From: Fusarium oxysporum f. sp. lycopersici 4287
Lineage: Eukaryota > Ascomycota > Sordariomycetes > Hypocreales > Nectriaceae
Direction: 5' to 3'
Assembly: GCF_000149955.1 (NCBI RefSeq)
Contig: NC_030999.1
Coordinates: 1-41,748 of the forward strand
DNA length: 41,748 nt
Position numbers and translations under genes: made by a program
Shown here: positions 1 to 10,105 of the stretch, in pieces
Layout: every line of letters begins with the position of its first letter
Numbering within the stretch: the stretch's first letter is position 1
Notes under the pieces: model-generated
Database searches by the model: none
What the model was told of the DNA's origin: nothing
The model's input: only the letters and a program-made list of their open reading frames with translations

Positions 1-497
1 GACGAGGAAGGCAGAACTTACATGAGAAACGCGCTGGTTACGGCAGTCTATGCATTGCTTAGTTTGCCCAGCAGACTGCCTCTTTGCTCTGAAGGCACTC
101 TCCGGTCTCTCCTCCCCACAACGAGCACAAACAACGAAGAGTAAATCAGTAGAGAGCTCTTCGGGGTTGAGACCGATATCCATTACTCAATCAACGAGGC
201 CATATCGAGACCTGTCGAATTGGGGAGATGAATTGAACGCGTGGTACTGGCACAGTACTGAGTAAACAAACAATTCCAAATGGACGCAAGCTGCCGGCAC
301 TCCGCGTGAGCCTTTCAGGGGCCAGCACCGATTGGCCCCACTCTTTTGGTGCCATCAGCCAGTTGCGCGTTCTTTCGCGGCTGGCCATACAAAATCTGGA
401 CCAATCAGATTCCGAGAAACTTATTTATCCCTGTCTGCACCAAACCCTCATTACTCGGGAAAACTTATGAATTAATGTAGAGTCAGCCTTCGGCTGA
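1..497. other. No gene recognised; left of a hAT-type terminus
   Basis: I see no convincing coding region here. The stretch is probably the inside of the element whose terminus lies at 498-626, because that terminus points leftward. No matching second terminus (CAGTGTGGCTAA at the left) is visible, so the other end would be upstream of the window or lost. Confidence 0.4.
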
Positions 498-626
498 ATC
501 AGACCGACCTAGACCGAGTGGCAGCGCACCCAGACAGACCAAGACCGACCGACCGGGAGCCTTGACGAACCCAAACCGACAGACCGAAGGGGCCGGTCTA
601 GGTCGGTCGGTTTGTTAGCCACACTG
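498..626 (-). mobile_element. 129-bp terminus of a hAT-type element
   Basis: Read on the minus strand, this segment starts CAGTGTGGCTAA at 626 and is identical over 129 bp to the left end of the hAT element at 10924-11052. It is rich in GACCGACC-type subterminal repeats. The sequences differ beyond 498, so this is the end of a related or internally different, perhaps non-autonomous, element. The flanking 8 bp at 627-634 (GCTGTAAC) would be its target duplication; the partner copy is not in the window. Confidence 0.75.
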
Positions 627-1777
627 GCTGTAACGGCCATGTCATCAATCTGGCAGTGCAGGCGTTCCTGTTCGGTAAGAATAAGGACGCTTCTGATGAG
701 GCACTGCGTCAGGTGTCGCAGCTCTCATACGACGAACAGGAAGGTGCTGTCGAAAGGGCAGAGACAGCAACTACCTGGCGACAATATGGGGCACTTGGGA
801 TGCTTCATAACCTTGTGGTATGGATACGCTCATCAAGTCAACGCTATCAGGCGTTCTTGAAAGTTGCTGGGCGCATGATTCCTCAGGATAACTCAACCAG
901 ATGGAACTCTTGGTACCTTATGGTTCATGTTGCCGTCACACTGCGCAAAGAAATAAATAGCTTTCTCGACGATTACTACATGGAGGGCGATATCAAGCTT
1001 GATTATCTCCATCCTGAGCATTGGCAGGAGCTTCAGGAAGTCCACAGCTTTCTACAACCATTCTATGAGATTACTAAAGACACCCAGTGGGACAAATCAT
1101 CACTAGATGAAGTGATTTGCTCTATGGATTTTCTTATCACGCACTATAAAGCTGCCATGCAGCAATTTCAACACGATATTACGATGGCCGATCGAATCAT
1201 GACCAGCTGGTACAAATTCGATGACTACTACAAGCGTACATATGATTTCCAAGTCTACGCGGCTGCAATCCTGCTCCATCCTAGTCTCCGACGAGCGCAT
1301 CTTGATGAGGCGTGGAAGGACCAATCGCATTATATAGCCCCGGCAATTGATGCTGTACGCAAGCTATGGGAAGGGTTCAAGCCAGTCCAAGTACTGGAAA
1401 TGGAGGAGGATCTTTCGGCTTATGAGGCATATAAGAAGCGGATCTATCAGCAATCATCTTCTCATGATGAATTCGATCGGTTTATCGAGGGTCCACCTCT
1501 GCCTATCGGTGCTTCTTCCGCCCTTTCGTGGTGGCTCGAACCAACCCAACAAACATCTTATCCTCACCTACACCGCCTTGCGGTCAATATCTTTTCGATA
1601 CCGGCTATGTCAGCTGAGGCTGAACGAGTTTTTAGTGGAGCGCGACGCACAATCACTTGGGACAGGAGCCGTTTATCGGTGAAGACTATAGAGTATACGG
1701 AGTGCTTAAAGCATTGGATTAAGAATGGACTATTGGACCAGGCCTTCAAGACCCCCGAGGCAGTCGGTGTGCACTAG
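627..1777 (+). pseudogene. hAT transposase, C-terminal half, 5' end lost
   Basis: The frame is open from the terminus of the inserted element at 626 to the stop at 1777, about 383 residues. It opens inside the conserved C-x-GH-x2-NL motif of hAT transposases (CNGHVINLAVQAFLFGK). It continues through the conserved K-x2-G-x-LHN-like region and ends in the hAT dimerisation domain (IPAMSAEAERVFSGARR), where the catalytic-type Glu of the ER pair is kept. The N-terminal BED finger and the first two catalytic Asp residues are missing because another hAT-type element inserted there. There is no in-frame ATG at the new 5' end, so it is best read as a disrupted relic. Confidence 0.85.
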
Positions 1778-1926
1778 CGAAAGGAAATTTAATTGCTAGG
1801 GGAATTTTAGCATAGTAGCTATCGTTATCCAACGTCAAGTGGTTATTGAATGGTCTTTACAAGTATTGGTAACTAATTAATCGCTGAATCACTAATTAAT
1901 CATTGAATCCAAGGGCCCGATTCAAT

Positions 1927-1962
1927 AATTAATCTGAATCCGACCTTGGATTCAGATTAATT
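1927..1962. repeat. 15-bp perfect inverted repeat with 6-nt loop
   Basis: The arms at 1927-1941 and 1948-1962 (ATTAATCTGAATCC and its complement, plus one pair) are perfect and separated by GACCTT. They lie in AT-rich sequence with further TTAATTGATTAAT-like motifs, 150-190 bp after the truncated transposase gene. This is the place and style of hAT subterminal repeats. The element may end near 1978 (CACTGATGTAATTAATC on the minus strand), but no partner terminus survives. Confidence 0.5.
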
Positions 1963-2122
1963 GATTAATTACATCAGTGCTCGCTACCCATTGAGCTATC
2001 AAAGAAGTGGGTGGCTATGCCGGTTTTGCCGTTCTAAAAAACAGAGTGTCATCCAAGCGCAATGTCTATCAAGCATGCTCCCTATCCTGAACTCCAATCC
2101 AATGGCAATGTAATCCAAAAGC

Positions 2123-3357
2123 TCAAGTACTCGCGCAATCTCGTGCCAATTGAGCACGCTTCTTGGCGGGTCTTTCCTCTTCCTCGCCCTCTACATCTTC
2201 GTACGTCTCGTCCTGGGTGTCCAGCTTCTTCATTGCTGCCGCCGCCTCATTATCGTATCTTGCTTTATCCTGGTCGATCATCTCCTCCGGCTCGGACTCT
2301 AACGAAGCTGATCGTCTTTTGACCCCTCGGGGTATGGGCCGTTTCCGCTTCGCTGCGACATTCCGGCCCTCGTGAATCCTCTGGGAGCTGTTCAGCATCT
2401 CGGCCATTTCGGAGTATGAAATTGAGAAAGAGAGGTTGGATATCCCTTGGCGAAACTCCTCGGTCACGAAGTCATGAAGATGAAGGGTTAGGGAGCCCTG
2501 GTTGATGGGATTACCGTCGGCAGTACGGAAGGGCTAGATTGGTCAGCTCACATCTAAGAACTAGGTAGGAATAAACATGCCTCGCGTTTGACAACTTCTT
2601 TGTAAGATAATTCCTTCTCACCAGTGCCGGGGATGGGAGTATATGCCGGTTTCCAGACCGAGATAGTAGATTCCTTGTCGGTATTGAGATCAACGCAAAT
2701 GACGACTTGAATGGCTGCCCATGAATAATGAATGTATTCCTTGGCAATTTTGCCCAATTGCTTCACGTCTTGCGTAAGCGCGACTTCAGCCACCACACCA
2801 GGGTATTCGGCGCCGGCAAACTGGAACTGAATATCAGGCATTCGTTTCAACACTTCATCTCCATTTTTGTCAAGTAGCTCGATATGGCCAGACAAGCCGT
2901 TGTCAATCTTGTTGGTGAAACTTGAAACTTGTTTGTTCTGGCGACCAAGGTCCCGTAGCTTCTCGTGAATGGCGATTCCAAGTTTCCAGATGAAAAATTC
3001 ATGTATCGGCGACGGCATTCGGATGATGATAAGCTCCTTTTGAAAGAGGTAGTCGAAGCGGCGAAAGGTAGCCTGGATCTTGTCGTAGCAGCGTTCGTAG
3101 TCTTCGTTGCTCAATTTGGCGGTCGCCACAGACGAATGCTCTCGAACTCCCAGAAGTTTCTTCTTCAGGGTGAGCAGGTTTTCAGGCAGTTCATCGGCCG
3201 TCTCGGACAAGGAAGAGAACGAGGACGAGGTTTCGGTCGAGGCCCCGGGAGCCTGGTCGCGTTCGCCAGAGGCTGGAGGAGATGGGAGGGTCTTACGTTC
3301 GGGAGGGGTGATGATGCGATGAGACTTACGATGCGATGGATTATGCTTGACTTCCAT
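2123..3357 (-). CDS. PD-(D/E)xK nuclease-like protein, copy A (two exons)
   Basis: Exon 1 is 3357-2581 and exon 2 is 2533-2123, giving 395 residues. The intron (2580-2534, 47 bp) starts with GCATGT after GAG and ends CTAG, so it is a GC-AG intron; the join keeps the frame and matches copy B at 5767-6964. Order of parts: a basic Pro/Ser-rich head (TPPERK), a helix-rich region, RMPSPIHEFF, then PDIQF with D165, then GVVAEVALTQ with E181, then AKEYI and a strand IQVVICVDL. D-x15-E-x fits a PD-(D/E)xK core, but the expected Lys after Glu is absent (E-V-A), so activity is uncertain. The tail has basic clusters (KRKR, KRR) and acidic runs, suggesting nuclear location. The function is not known to me; the nuclease link is inference. 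The upstream TTG-started extension was left out. Confidence 0.75.
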
Positions 3358-5044
3358 GCTTGGGGTGCATCGCGCGTCGGCGGAGATAGAAGTATAAAAA
3401 TTGCGATGGAGATGATGATGATGATGTTTTGTTTTGGTCTGGCTGAATGACGCGGGGAAACATTTGAACAAGTGGGGCGGTCTGCTTATCTTATCTGTTC
3501 GCGCCAGCAGGTGGAGAAAATAACGAAGTCACGTGCGTGCCACTGTCACGGGGTCTTACTGTTCACTATTGTCGCAGGCCGGGCATGGTCTCAATGACCC
3601 TCAGGAACAACAGCCCTTAGTAATCAAGCTGGGTGATTTAAGGTAAAACCTGTGGGATGGAATACCCCACACAGAAGAACAATCAATCAACACATTTGCT
3701 GCTGCTCATCATATTCACTCTAACCCTTTAAGCACGCTCAGTGCGACAAGTGGCTTTCAACCCTGGTCAGGGAAGACTTCAAGGGTTCGATCCATCGCTA
3801 ATAGGGCAAGTGGAGCTTCAATTAAGCGTCAATTGGGTCAACCAAGGGCACTGGATCTACGATGGTGTCAGATATTGGGGTCAATTGTGTGTATTCCTCT
3901 CCGATAGTTGGGTTGGAACCGTATTTCTATCTGTTCAGTAATGACCTATCTAAGAGGTTGTTACAGTGCTGAGACAGCTCTCTGACCGGTAGTTCGGTCA
4001 TCCGGTTAGCCGGTCTCATTTTCACCAGTATTCAACAGATGGATGATAAATAAGGTCCTAGGCGGTCAATTGGCTCATATGAGGCATTTTTGATCAATCT
4101 ATGTTGCTGACATAAGGATCCCTTATTTGCACGGGTACCCGTGCGGGTATGCTTTGCCTTTCAAACCTACGCTTAGTCATTATTGGTCAAATTGCCGCAC
4201 TCGGGTGCGCCATTATCCTCATTCCATTTTGAATAATTAAAATAAAACTCAAATGAATTATTATAAAACAAATAAAAGTATGAGCATATTTATTATGCCA
4301 ATACGTATTTCATATAGAGTTTTTATAATTTAGTACATGTAAATAGATTGTTAGGTTACAGTGAGGTGCAATAAGTTTGAGGATCTTTGAAGGTAGCTGT
4401 CCCCAGGCTAGCCCGATTAGGCACGCTTTTTTGCTGCCGCTTTTGGGCGCCTTTTTTCTCCTTTCAATACACATCAACGCCACAACATGCCTTGATCATA
4501 GCCGCGATAGAGGCTTGGGATAGCCTTGAAGATCGTAGCTTAAAGAACCTCTGTGATACAATGCCGAACAGGGTTGTCGCTGTGATTGCCGTAGAAAGCT
4601 GGTATACAAAATATTGATGCTGTTTTAGCTGATATCATTAGATTAGTGTAACGGGGTTCGAACCCACGACCCTCCAGGCTTTCGTGCCTGAGGCACCAGC
4701 CTCTCGAGGGAGAATCTAGGGGTAATCGTCCAAGGGAGACAGATCTTCTGAAGCTGCAAGCTTCAGCTTTGCATACTGTTAAGACCTACCTTCGATCTGC
4801 CTAACTGAACCGAATATATTACGTTCCTCTTACAAATTTAGTCTTTTATAATACCTTTATAGTACTTTATCTTAAGGTATTCCTATTAATATATATAGTA
4901 TATACTCTTTAGTTAGTTAGACTAGCTTACTAGCTATTAATACAATATCTTTACTTAAATATATCTAACCTGCTCAATTTACTATTAAGAGATATAACAC
5001 TTTATAACACTTAGTATCTATACCCTACTCAAGAATTATCAGCA
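3358..5044. other. Gene-poor, partly AT-rich intergenic stretch
   Basis: This is the promoter side of both nuclease-like genes, which are divergent. 3358-4200 has ordinary composition and no convincing frame. About 4215-4360 and 4810-5040 are very rich in A+T with many stops on all frames, typical of decayed repeats. No gene is seen. Confidence 0.6.
4649..4700 (-). other. tRNA T-arm-like (B-box-like) relic
   Basis: On the minus strand GTGGGTTCGAACCCCGT forms a T-stem and loop with a perfect TTCGAAC loop and two wobble pairs. A partly self-complementary segment (GTGCCTCAGGCAC) lies before it. I could not build a full cloverleaf: the putative 3' acceptor strand TACACTA has no partner upstream. 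It could be a 3' tRNA fragment or a tRNA-derived SINE remnant. Confidence 0.25.
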
Positions 5045-5184
5045 GAAACGCATTGCGTTTCCTGTTTCTGACCAATCACCGTCTAGCATTTTCGCCCCGT
5101 ATTTTCGCCGAAGGAAACGCACTGCGTTTCTCGTACCACACTAATGAAATCAGAAAACCTCAAACAAGAAACGCGTCGCGTTTC
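5045..5184. repeat. Three-palindrome repeat, copy 1
   Basis: Three 17-bp palindromes of form GAAACGC-NNN-GCGTTTC lie at 5045-5061 (centre ATT), 5114-5130 (ACT) and 5168-5184 (GTC), spaced 69 and 54 bp start to start. The spacer between the first two resembles that of the copy at 7346-7474 (ACCAATCA, ATTTTC and CCCCG blocks in the same order). The repeat is 583 bp upstream of the nuclease-like gene at 5767. Confidence 0.8.
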
Positions 5185-5766
5185 CGTCGGCTGACCCTTG
5201 TCGAGTTCAATAAACAATTCAAACATATAGTTAGTGGTTAGGTGCGACCGTTACATTGAGCAGATTTTGAAGTTGAGGGATACCCAGCCTTGTTTTAAAA
5301 CGTCCTTTTGTTGGGCGCGATGTATAGTCAGCGATAATTTCCTACTAATATTGCAAGAAAGGGGTTCTGAAGGACGGGAAGAAATTAGGTGGCAGGATAC
5401 TGGACAAGAGCTCCACTTTTAGTGATCAGCCTCTTATTCTTTTTTTTTGTTTGCTTTTGCGGCGCTCTCTCTCTCTGGGCAGCGTGCCATGTCATGTTTA
5501 TATTACCTATCTTTGATGATAGCCGAACATCGATTCACCCATTCTTCCTTATTATTCTTTGAATACACTGCCAATAGATTTACTCGGTTCCGATGTTTGG
5601 CTAAAGAATACTCCAATAGCCGCTTTGGCCGACACAGACCCACTAAATTCCTAAAGTGCCAACGCGAACGCGTCATTGTCATCCCGCGCGCCGCATCTCA
5701 GCCAAAACAACAAACACGAAACACCAACAACACTTCCTCTTAATCCAATGACTCTCCTCCCCAGTC
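5185..5766. other. Upstream region of the copy B gene
   Basis: No gene is seen. The last ~80 bp before the ATG are CA-rich (AACACCAACAACACTTCC), a usual look for a fungal 5' untranslated leader, and a pyrimidine-rich stretch lies near 5428-5480. Confidence 0.4.
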
Positions 5767-6964
5767 ATGGATAACGGACGAGAAATATCCCCAGATCTAT
5801 CACCGCAACGAATTCCACTCCTCAAACCATCCCGAAAGGTCACTCCGCCTGAGCGTAAAGCGCCCCCTTCACCTCCTGCGACGGCTGAGCGCACTCGCCG
5901 CTCGACTGCCGATGGTCTGCCTCAAAGCCTTGTCGACTTCAAGCGCAAAGCTGAGACTGGTGACCTATCGCCTTTGACGAGTATTTCCCTCAGCGAGGAC
6001 GATTACAGCAGCGCCCGCGAGAGGATTGAGTCTGCATTCTTGAGATTTGACTTCGAGCCGAGACCAGGTCGCATCATCTTGCGCATGCCTTCCCCGACAC
6101 ACGATACTTTCGTTTGGTCAATCACCAGCGCTGTATTCGAAGAGATTTCGAGGGTTGGGCGGGAGAACGAATCAGTTCATGATTTTACTTCTAAGATTTC
6201 GAGTTCAGGGTCTTCGCGCATTCTTTTGGACTTGGATGACGATGAAGCGGAAGCAGAGGAGGGAAACAAGGTGCAGACCCAGATGCGTCGCCAGCCAGAC
6301 GCCCAATTCCAGCACAAGGACGCAGCTCTTCCCGGGGTAGTCATCGAAGTTTCCTACACCCAAGACAGAAGGCGACTGCCCAAGATCGCCAAAGAGTACA
6401 TACACCATTCAGATGGCGACATCAAAGTCGCTGTCTGCATTGACATCAACTCGGGGAGTGAATCTACAATTTCACTGTGGAAGCCCCGCTTCACTCCAGT
6501 GGAAGACAGTGATGAAGTCACGATGCATATTGAGCAAGTCGTCCAGTCACACGTATGTTCCCTTGCCCCTGTTTTGATAAGAATTGACCTGACCCATCTA
6601 GCCTTTCCGAACAGCCACCGGAAGCCCGATGAATCGCGGCAGTAAGTTGACTCTCGATCTTCACGACTTTGCCCCCGACGAACTCGCCCAAGATTATCCA
6701 AACATTCCCATCTCGATTCCTTACTCCAAGATCTACGACTTCTTGAACACGGCCGAACAGTTACACCAGTCCAGAGAGTCTAAGAACGCCAAGGGCGTGC
6801 GGTCAACTCGGCGGGTAAAAAAGCGCAAACTGTCTTCGAGCCCGGTGGAGGAACTTGCCCCGGAGGACGAGGAGAGGTTCACAGCGAAGGAGGAATCGGC
6901 TGATGCTAAGGAGAAGAAGCAAGATGGTGACTTTGAACCGCAGACTGCGAAGAGACGTGCTTAA
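5767..6964 (+). CDS. PD-(D/E)xK nuclease-like protein, copy B (two exons)
   Basis: Exon 1 is 5767-6552 and exon 2 is 6602-6964, giving 382 residues. The intron (6553-6601, 49 bp) has donor GTATGT, a CTGAC branch and acceptor CTAG; a later AG at 6614 would break the frame. The protein is clearly paralogous to copy A along its length: TPPERK head, RMPSPTHD at ~106, QPDAQF with D178, GVVIEVSYTQ with E194, AKEYIHHS, and a strand ending in CIDIN. The D-to-E spacing (16) is the same in both copies and the Lys of a classical E-x-K is replaced (E-V-S). Copy B has an extra acidic insert (DDDEAEAEEG) before the core. Exon 2 gives a helical part and a Lys/Glu-rich tail ending KRRA, likely nuclear. I recognise no known function. 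Confidence 0.8.
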
Positions 6965-7345
6965 TGTGCATGGACTTTGCTCTTTGCAGAGGGATTTAAA
7001 AGTGAGGAATGATAAATGATACCCCGTTGCTGGTTGTCTTGAAGTAGGATTAACATGAATGTTGTCTTGACGTCACTGTGTTATGAACCCCAGCGCAAGG
7101 ACCATCGACACGAAGCTTTTAGCACGGCGGGATCTAAAACGTGAACATGATATCCTCAAATCGTTGCATTCATAAGACAAAGGGTTCCACTGACCAGGAT
7201 TGCTTTTAGTTCTGCTGCACCGAGGTTCTCGGGTAGGAAAGAGTCTACGGAGGTGTTTTTTAGCCATGAAAACTATGTGCCCCTTAACAACTCCAAACTC
7301 GACGTCCTACCCGAACCCGATTTCCATAATCAAGCATGTAAACAA
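6965..7345. other. Short intergenic stretch, no gene seen
   Basis: This is the 3' flank of the copy B gene. No convincing frame or repeat was found before the palindrome repeat at 7346. Confidence 0.4.
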
Positions 7346-7474
7346 GAAATGCGCCGCATTTCCACTTCTGCACCAATCAGAATCTCCATTTTCTTACCCC
7401 GAATTTCCCCTCTGGAAATGCGCCGCATTTCCATTTGGGCCTGTAAACCGAGAACGCGAAATGCGCCGCGTTTC
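7346..7474. repeat. Three-palindrome repeat, copy 2
   Basis: Three 17-bp palindromes, GAAATGC-GCC-GCATTTC at 7346-7362 and 7415-7431, and an imperfect GAAATGC-GCC-GCGTTTC at 7458-7474. The first two are 69 bp apart, exactly as in copy 1. Relative to copy 1 the arms differ by matched C-to-T and G-to-A changes at the CpG, so the palindromes survived by paired change. It is in the same orientation as copy 1, so the two form diverged direct repeats around the copy B gene. Confidence 0.8.
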
Positions 7475-8168
7475 TTCCACGAAGGCCCGTGCCAACCATG
7501 TAGACGACGGCACTCTTAAACTTTACAGGCGACGCAACCCGCAAGCGGGTTGCCCAGAAAGAGCCTTGAGGAACGAATTTGAAGATAAAAATTGGGTAGG
7601 GGATATAATTCTCAGCGGATGACTAGAAGCTATGCATATGCAACATCAACAGGAAACTAGCTTTTTGCTGTGTTCAAGTTACCGCCGATCACACCATGCT
7701 AGGTAGTGGTTACATTAGGTCCTTGTGAAACATGCCCCACGAACTCTAAATCGACCCTACACAAAGCGGGATTCTTAAAGCGGGACCCTCAGAAAGATGA
7801 ATCCCTCAAAAGCTCACGATGAGAAGATTTACGTTCGGTTCATTTGACGACAGCCAGACTTTCAGAATCTACAGACTATCACTCATTGTAAACATAGCGG
7901 CATGCCCAGTTCGGCTCCAGTTCTTTTGCGACAAGGCAGCCGAGGGGCTGAGTTTCAACAATCCAGTGCTAGAGAGCCTGATCACCGCGTATCCGAAGAT
8001 CGTCAAGAATCTCCCTTCGCCGACCGTTATCGGTGTGCAATGTTGCCCTTCATGTAAGAGCACGAGGCCGGTTGTCGCGCAGTGTCCAATGTTTTGGGTC
8101 AGTTGCGGATCGCCTATCACAACCGTTCTGCAAACACCAAAGTCCCATCTTCACAAAACGAGAGATCC
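7475..8168. other. No convincing gene
   Basis: Frames are open on both strands for up to ~160 codons near 7819-8298, but none shows a recognisable domain, and they overlap each other and the tail of the 8169-9579 gene. I leave them uncalled. Confidence 0.4.
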
Positions 8169-9579
8169 TCATGTGGAGGTTATCGGTAATGGCGTGTATG
8201 AGAGGGTCAAACGCGAAACCCAGTCGCGGCAAGTCATCCGAGAAGAGAGGCTGGATGCTGGGGCAGTGTACGAGGCGGAAGTTGGAGGCATATGTTGAGC
8301 GGTACGTGGAACGACTGCACAGATCGAATCGTTCAGTAGGCGCAAAGCAGTGGGATGCTGTGAAAAAGGTGACAACAGAGCGAACTGGAAGAGACGCAGG
8401 AGAGTGTGTATACAAAAAGAGGCCAGAATGGCAGGGAAAGGGTCAAACTGCATAGTTGGGTTACGTCTTTGAAACGTAGGAAACACTTGAGGACTTGAGC
8501 ACAAATGCAACTTTTTATTCTTTATGGGGATACTTCTTTGGGGGATGGCGATTGCGATGTGGCCTAGTCCCGCCGTCTGGGCCTGGGAAAGGATGCAAAG
8601 TGATGCTAGACTCGCCGACGGAGATGGGGAATTAGAGGGGGAATTGGCCGGAGGATCTGGGCTATCTTCTGCAATCGATACATGAGAATGGCCTTCTGTA
8701 GGTTGCGGAAGCTGTTTCTTATATGAAGATCCCGCCAGGCTGGCGCTGTCAGAGCCTCGTCGCCTCTTAGAAGGGGTGAACGGAGTGGCACGACCCTCCC
8801 AGCGGGCGGATCGCTTCGAAGTCGGAGTAGAAGATGGCGTCGGCGTGGCCGTGGGGACGGCAGCCGGTCTCGGTAGGTAGGCCAAGTCGAGGACACGGAG
8901 GGCCAGCTGATTGGTGTCGGTGGTGCGGCCAGCGACTTTGGCAGTGATACTGAGAAAAGCTCCCGACTGAGGGATCTTGACTTTTTGCCAACGCTTGGTG
9001 GTTTCCAAGAAACAGGTGACGGAGAACGCGACTGGAGCTGCTTTTGAGGTGTCGTAGACGGATGTTTCGACGGCGAAGCAGCGGTCCTCTGAAAAGTCAA
9101 GAGTCTTGTCGCTACGAGATGGCACGAAGCCGATAATGGTCACCATCGGACACCACTGTTCTGGCAAGTGGCGTCGATACTTGTCAAAGTCAGACACGTC
9201 TCCCGGGTGACTAGGGAGAGTTAGTTGGAGCTAGATCGGGTACAGGACAAGACGGGACGTGCCTCATCAAGCTTAAGGCTTGGACACTGATCTCCAAGGC
9301 CCCGTCGGCAGACAGGGCAGTAGAGAAGCGACCGTCGGCGTAGAAGAAGGTGTTTGCCACATAGAGGTCCCTTTCTTCTCGTGTGAGATAAGCATGGATG
9401 CGGGTATGAATAGGCTCGACGTTGACATTAGGACTATAGAAGCTACTCTCCTCAAAGATGTCGACGTCGGTCTGTATTTCGACGTAGTTGGGTGCATTTT
9501 CACGACTCGGGTCCTCTGTGACGGTGTCGACGAAGTCGCGCAGGTGGATGGTACTCGAAAAGGTCGATTGTAGAGACAT
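8169..9579 (-). CDS. Putative OB-fold protein, divergent partner of Helitron-like gene
   Basis: The start is the first in-frame ATG at 9579. Exon 1 is 9579-9263; the intron 9262-9211 (52 bp) has donor GCACGT after GAG, a CTAAC branch and acceptor CTAG, so it is another GC-AG intron; it joins in frame (SLM-S-HPGDV). Exon 2 runs from 9210. The first ~220 residues are beta-rich; the stretch FLETTKRWQKVKIPQSG and then VAGRTTDTNQLALRV reads like the barrel of a single-strand-binding OB fold (inference). A Ser/Pro-rich linker with a basic patch (KRRRGS) follows. The last ~140 codons to 8169 are low in conservation signs, and the true C-terminus may lie near 8570. It is divergent from the gene at 10106 with 526 bp between start codons, which suggests joint regulation. 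A role with a Helitron-type transposon is possible but unproven. Confidence 0.5.
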
Positions 9580-10105
9580 GCCGAACAGAAGTTGAGGGAA
9601 TGATTGGAAACGTGCCACATCTCGCGCGAAGGTGCGGGACGGCTTGCTATAAAGGGAGGGGTTCCAACATGTTTGGTGAAGGAACTTTGACTGGTTATTC
9701 AGAGCATGTGACGAATGTCACGTCAGGGGATTGAACGTGAACCTTGTTCTCATTGCCAAGCAGATGATTGGTGAGTGCGACACAGGGTCGACGGGGAAAG
9801 CGTTAGACGAGGTTACTGCCGTTTCAAAGCAAGAGGGTGCTGTGTTTGCAGACTGAGGTGGGGAATACTCCCAAAGCGTTATCGAGCAAGGATTCAGGGG
9901 TTATTTGAGTTTAAGCCTGAAGGAGCGTGTCCTCCCGTAGCCCGGGCTGAGGAGAAAAACGGATAGTTCGGGTGTCCGGGATGGAGCAATGAACTGAGGT
10001 AAATGTGCAGACATTAGCACCAGACCCTTGGGGGCCAAGTGGCCTGCCATCCTTTGCATCACGATAGAACTATGAGGATAGGAAAGCGAGCAGACGTAGG
10101 CCATC
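9580..10105. promoter_or_regulatory. Shared divergent promoter region
   Basis: 526 bp separate two divergent start codons (9579 minus, 10106 plus). It contains a perfect 5-bp-arm inverted repeat GTGACGAATGTCAC at 9708-9721 directly followed by GTCA, and a TATAAA-like string near 9648. No other gene is seen. Confidence 0.4.

Noticed and set aside
1973..2006. tRNA D-arm-like string on the minus strand (TAGCTCAATGGGTAGCGAGC)
   Set aside because: The D arm and a possible AAT anticodon loop can be drawn, but no T arm or acceptor stem fits, and the downstream part is the AT-rich hAT end.
2965..3450. 161-codon plus-strand frame opposite nuclease-like copy A
   Set aside because: Antisense of a conserved paralogous gene; composition is that of a shadow frame.
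3741..3941. Open frame near a GGGTTCGATCC string, possible tRNA or SINE
   Set aside because: No cloverleaf and no protein motif; the string alone is too short to support a call.
4200..5040. RIP (repeat-induced point mutation) signature
   Set aside because: The stretch is AT-rich, but I cannot compute dinucleotide indices, and the intact nearby transposons argue against strong RIP.
5045..7474. CRISPR-like array from the repeated 17-bp palindromes
   Set aside because: Only three units per locus, unequal spacing, homologous spacers between loci, and a eukaryotic context.
7819..8455. Overlapping plus-strand open frames of 140-160 codons
   Set aside because: No domain, no spliced continuation, and they overlap the minus-strand gene tail; likely chance.
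8169..8570. Last ~140 codons of the OB-fold-like gene as a real domain
   Set aside because: I kept the open frame but do not trust this part: it contains sequence that looks like 3' untranslated region, and I could not place a convincing extra intron.
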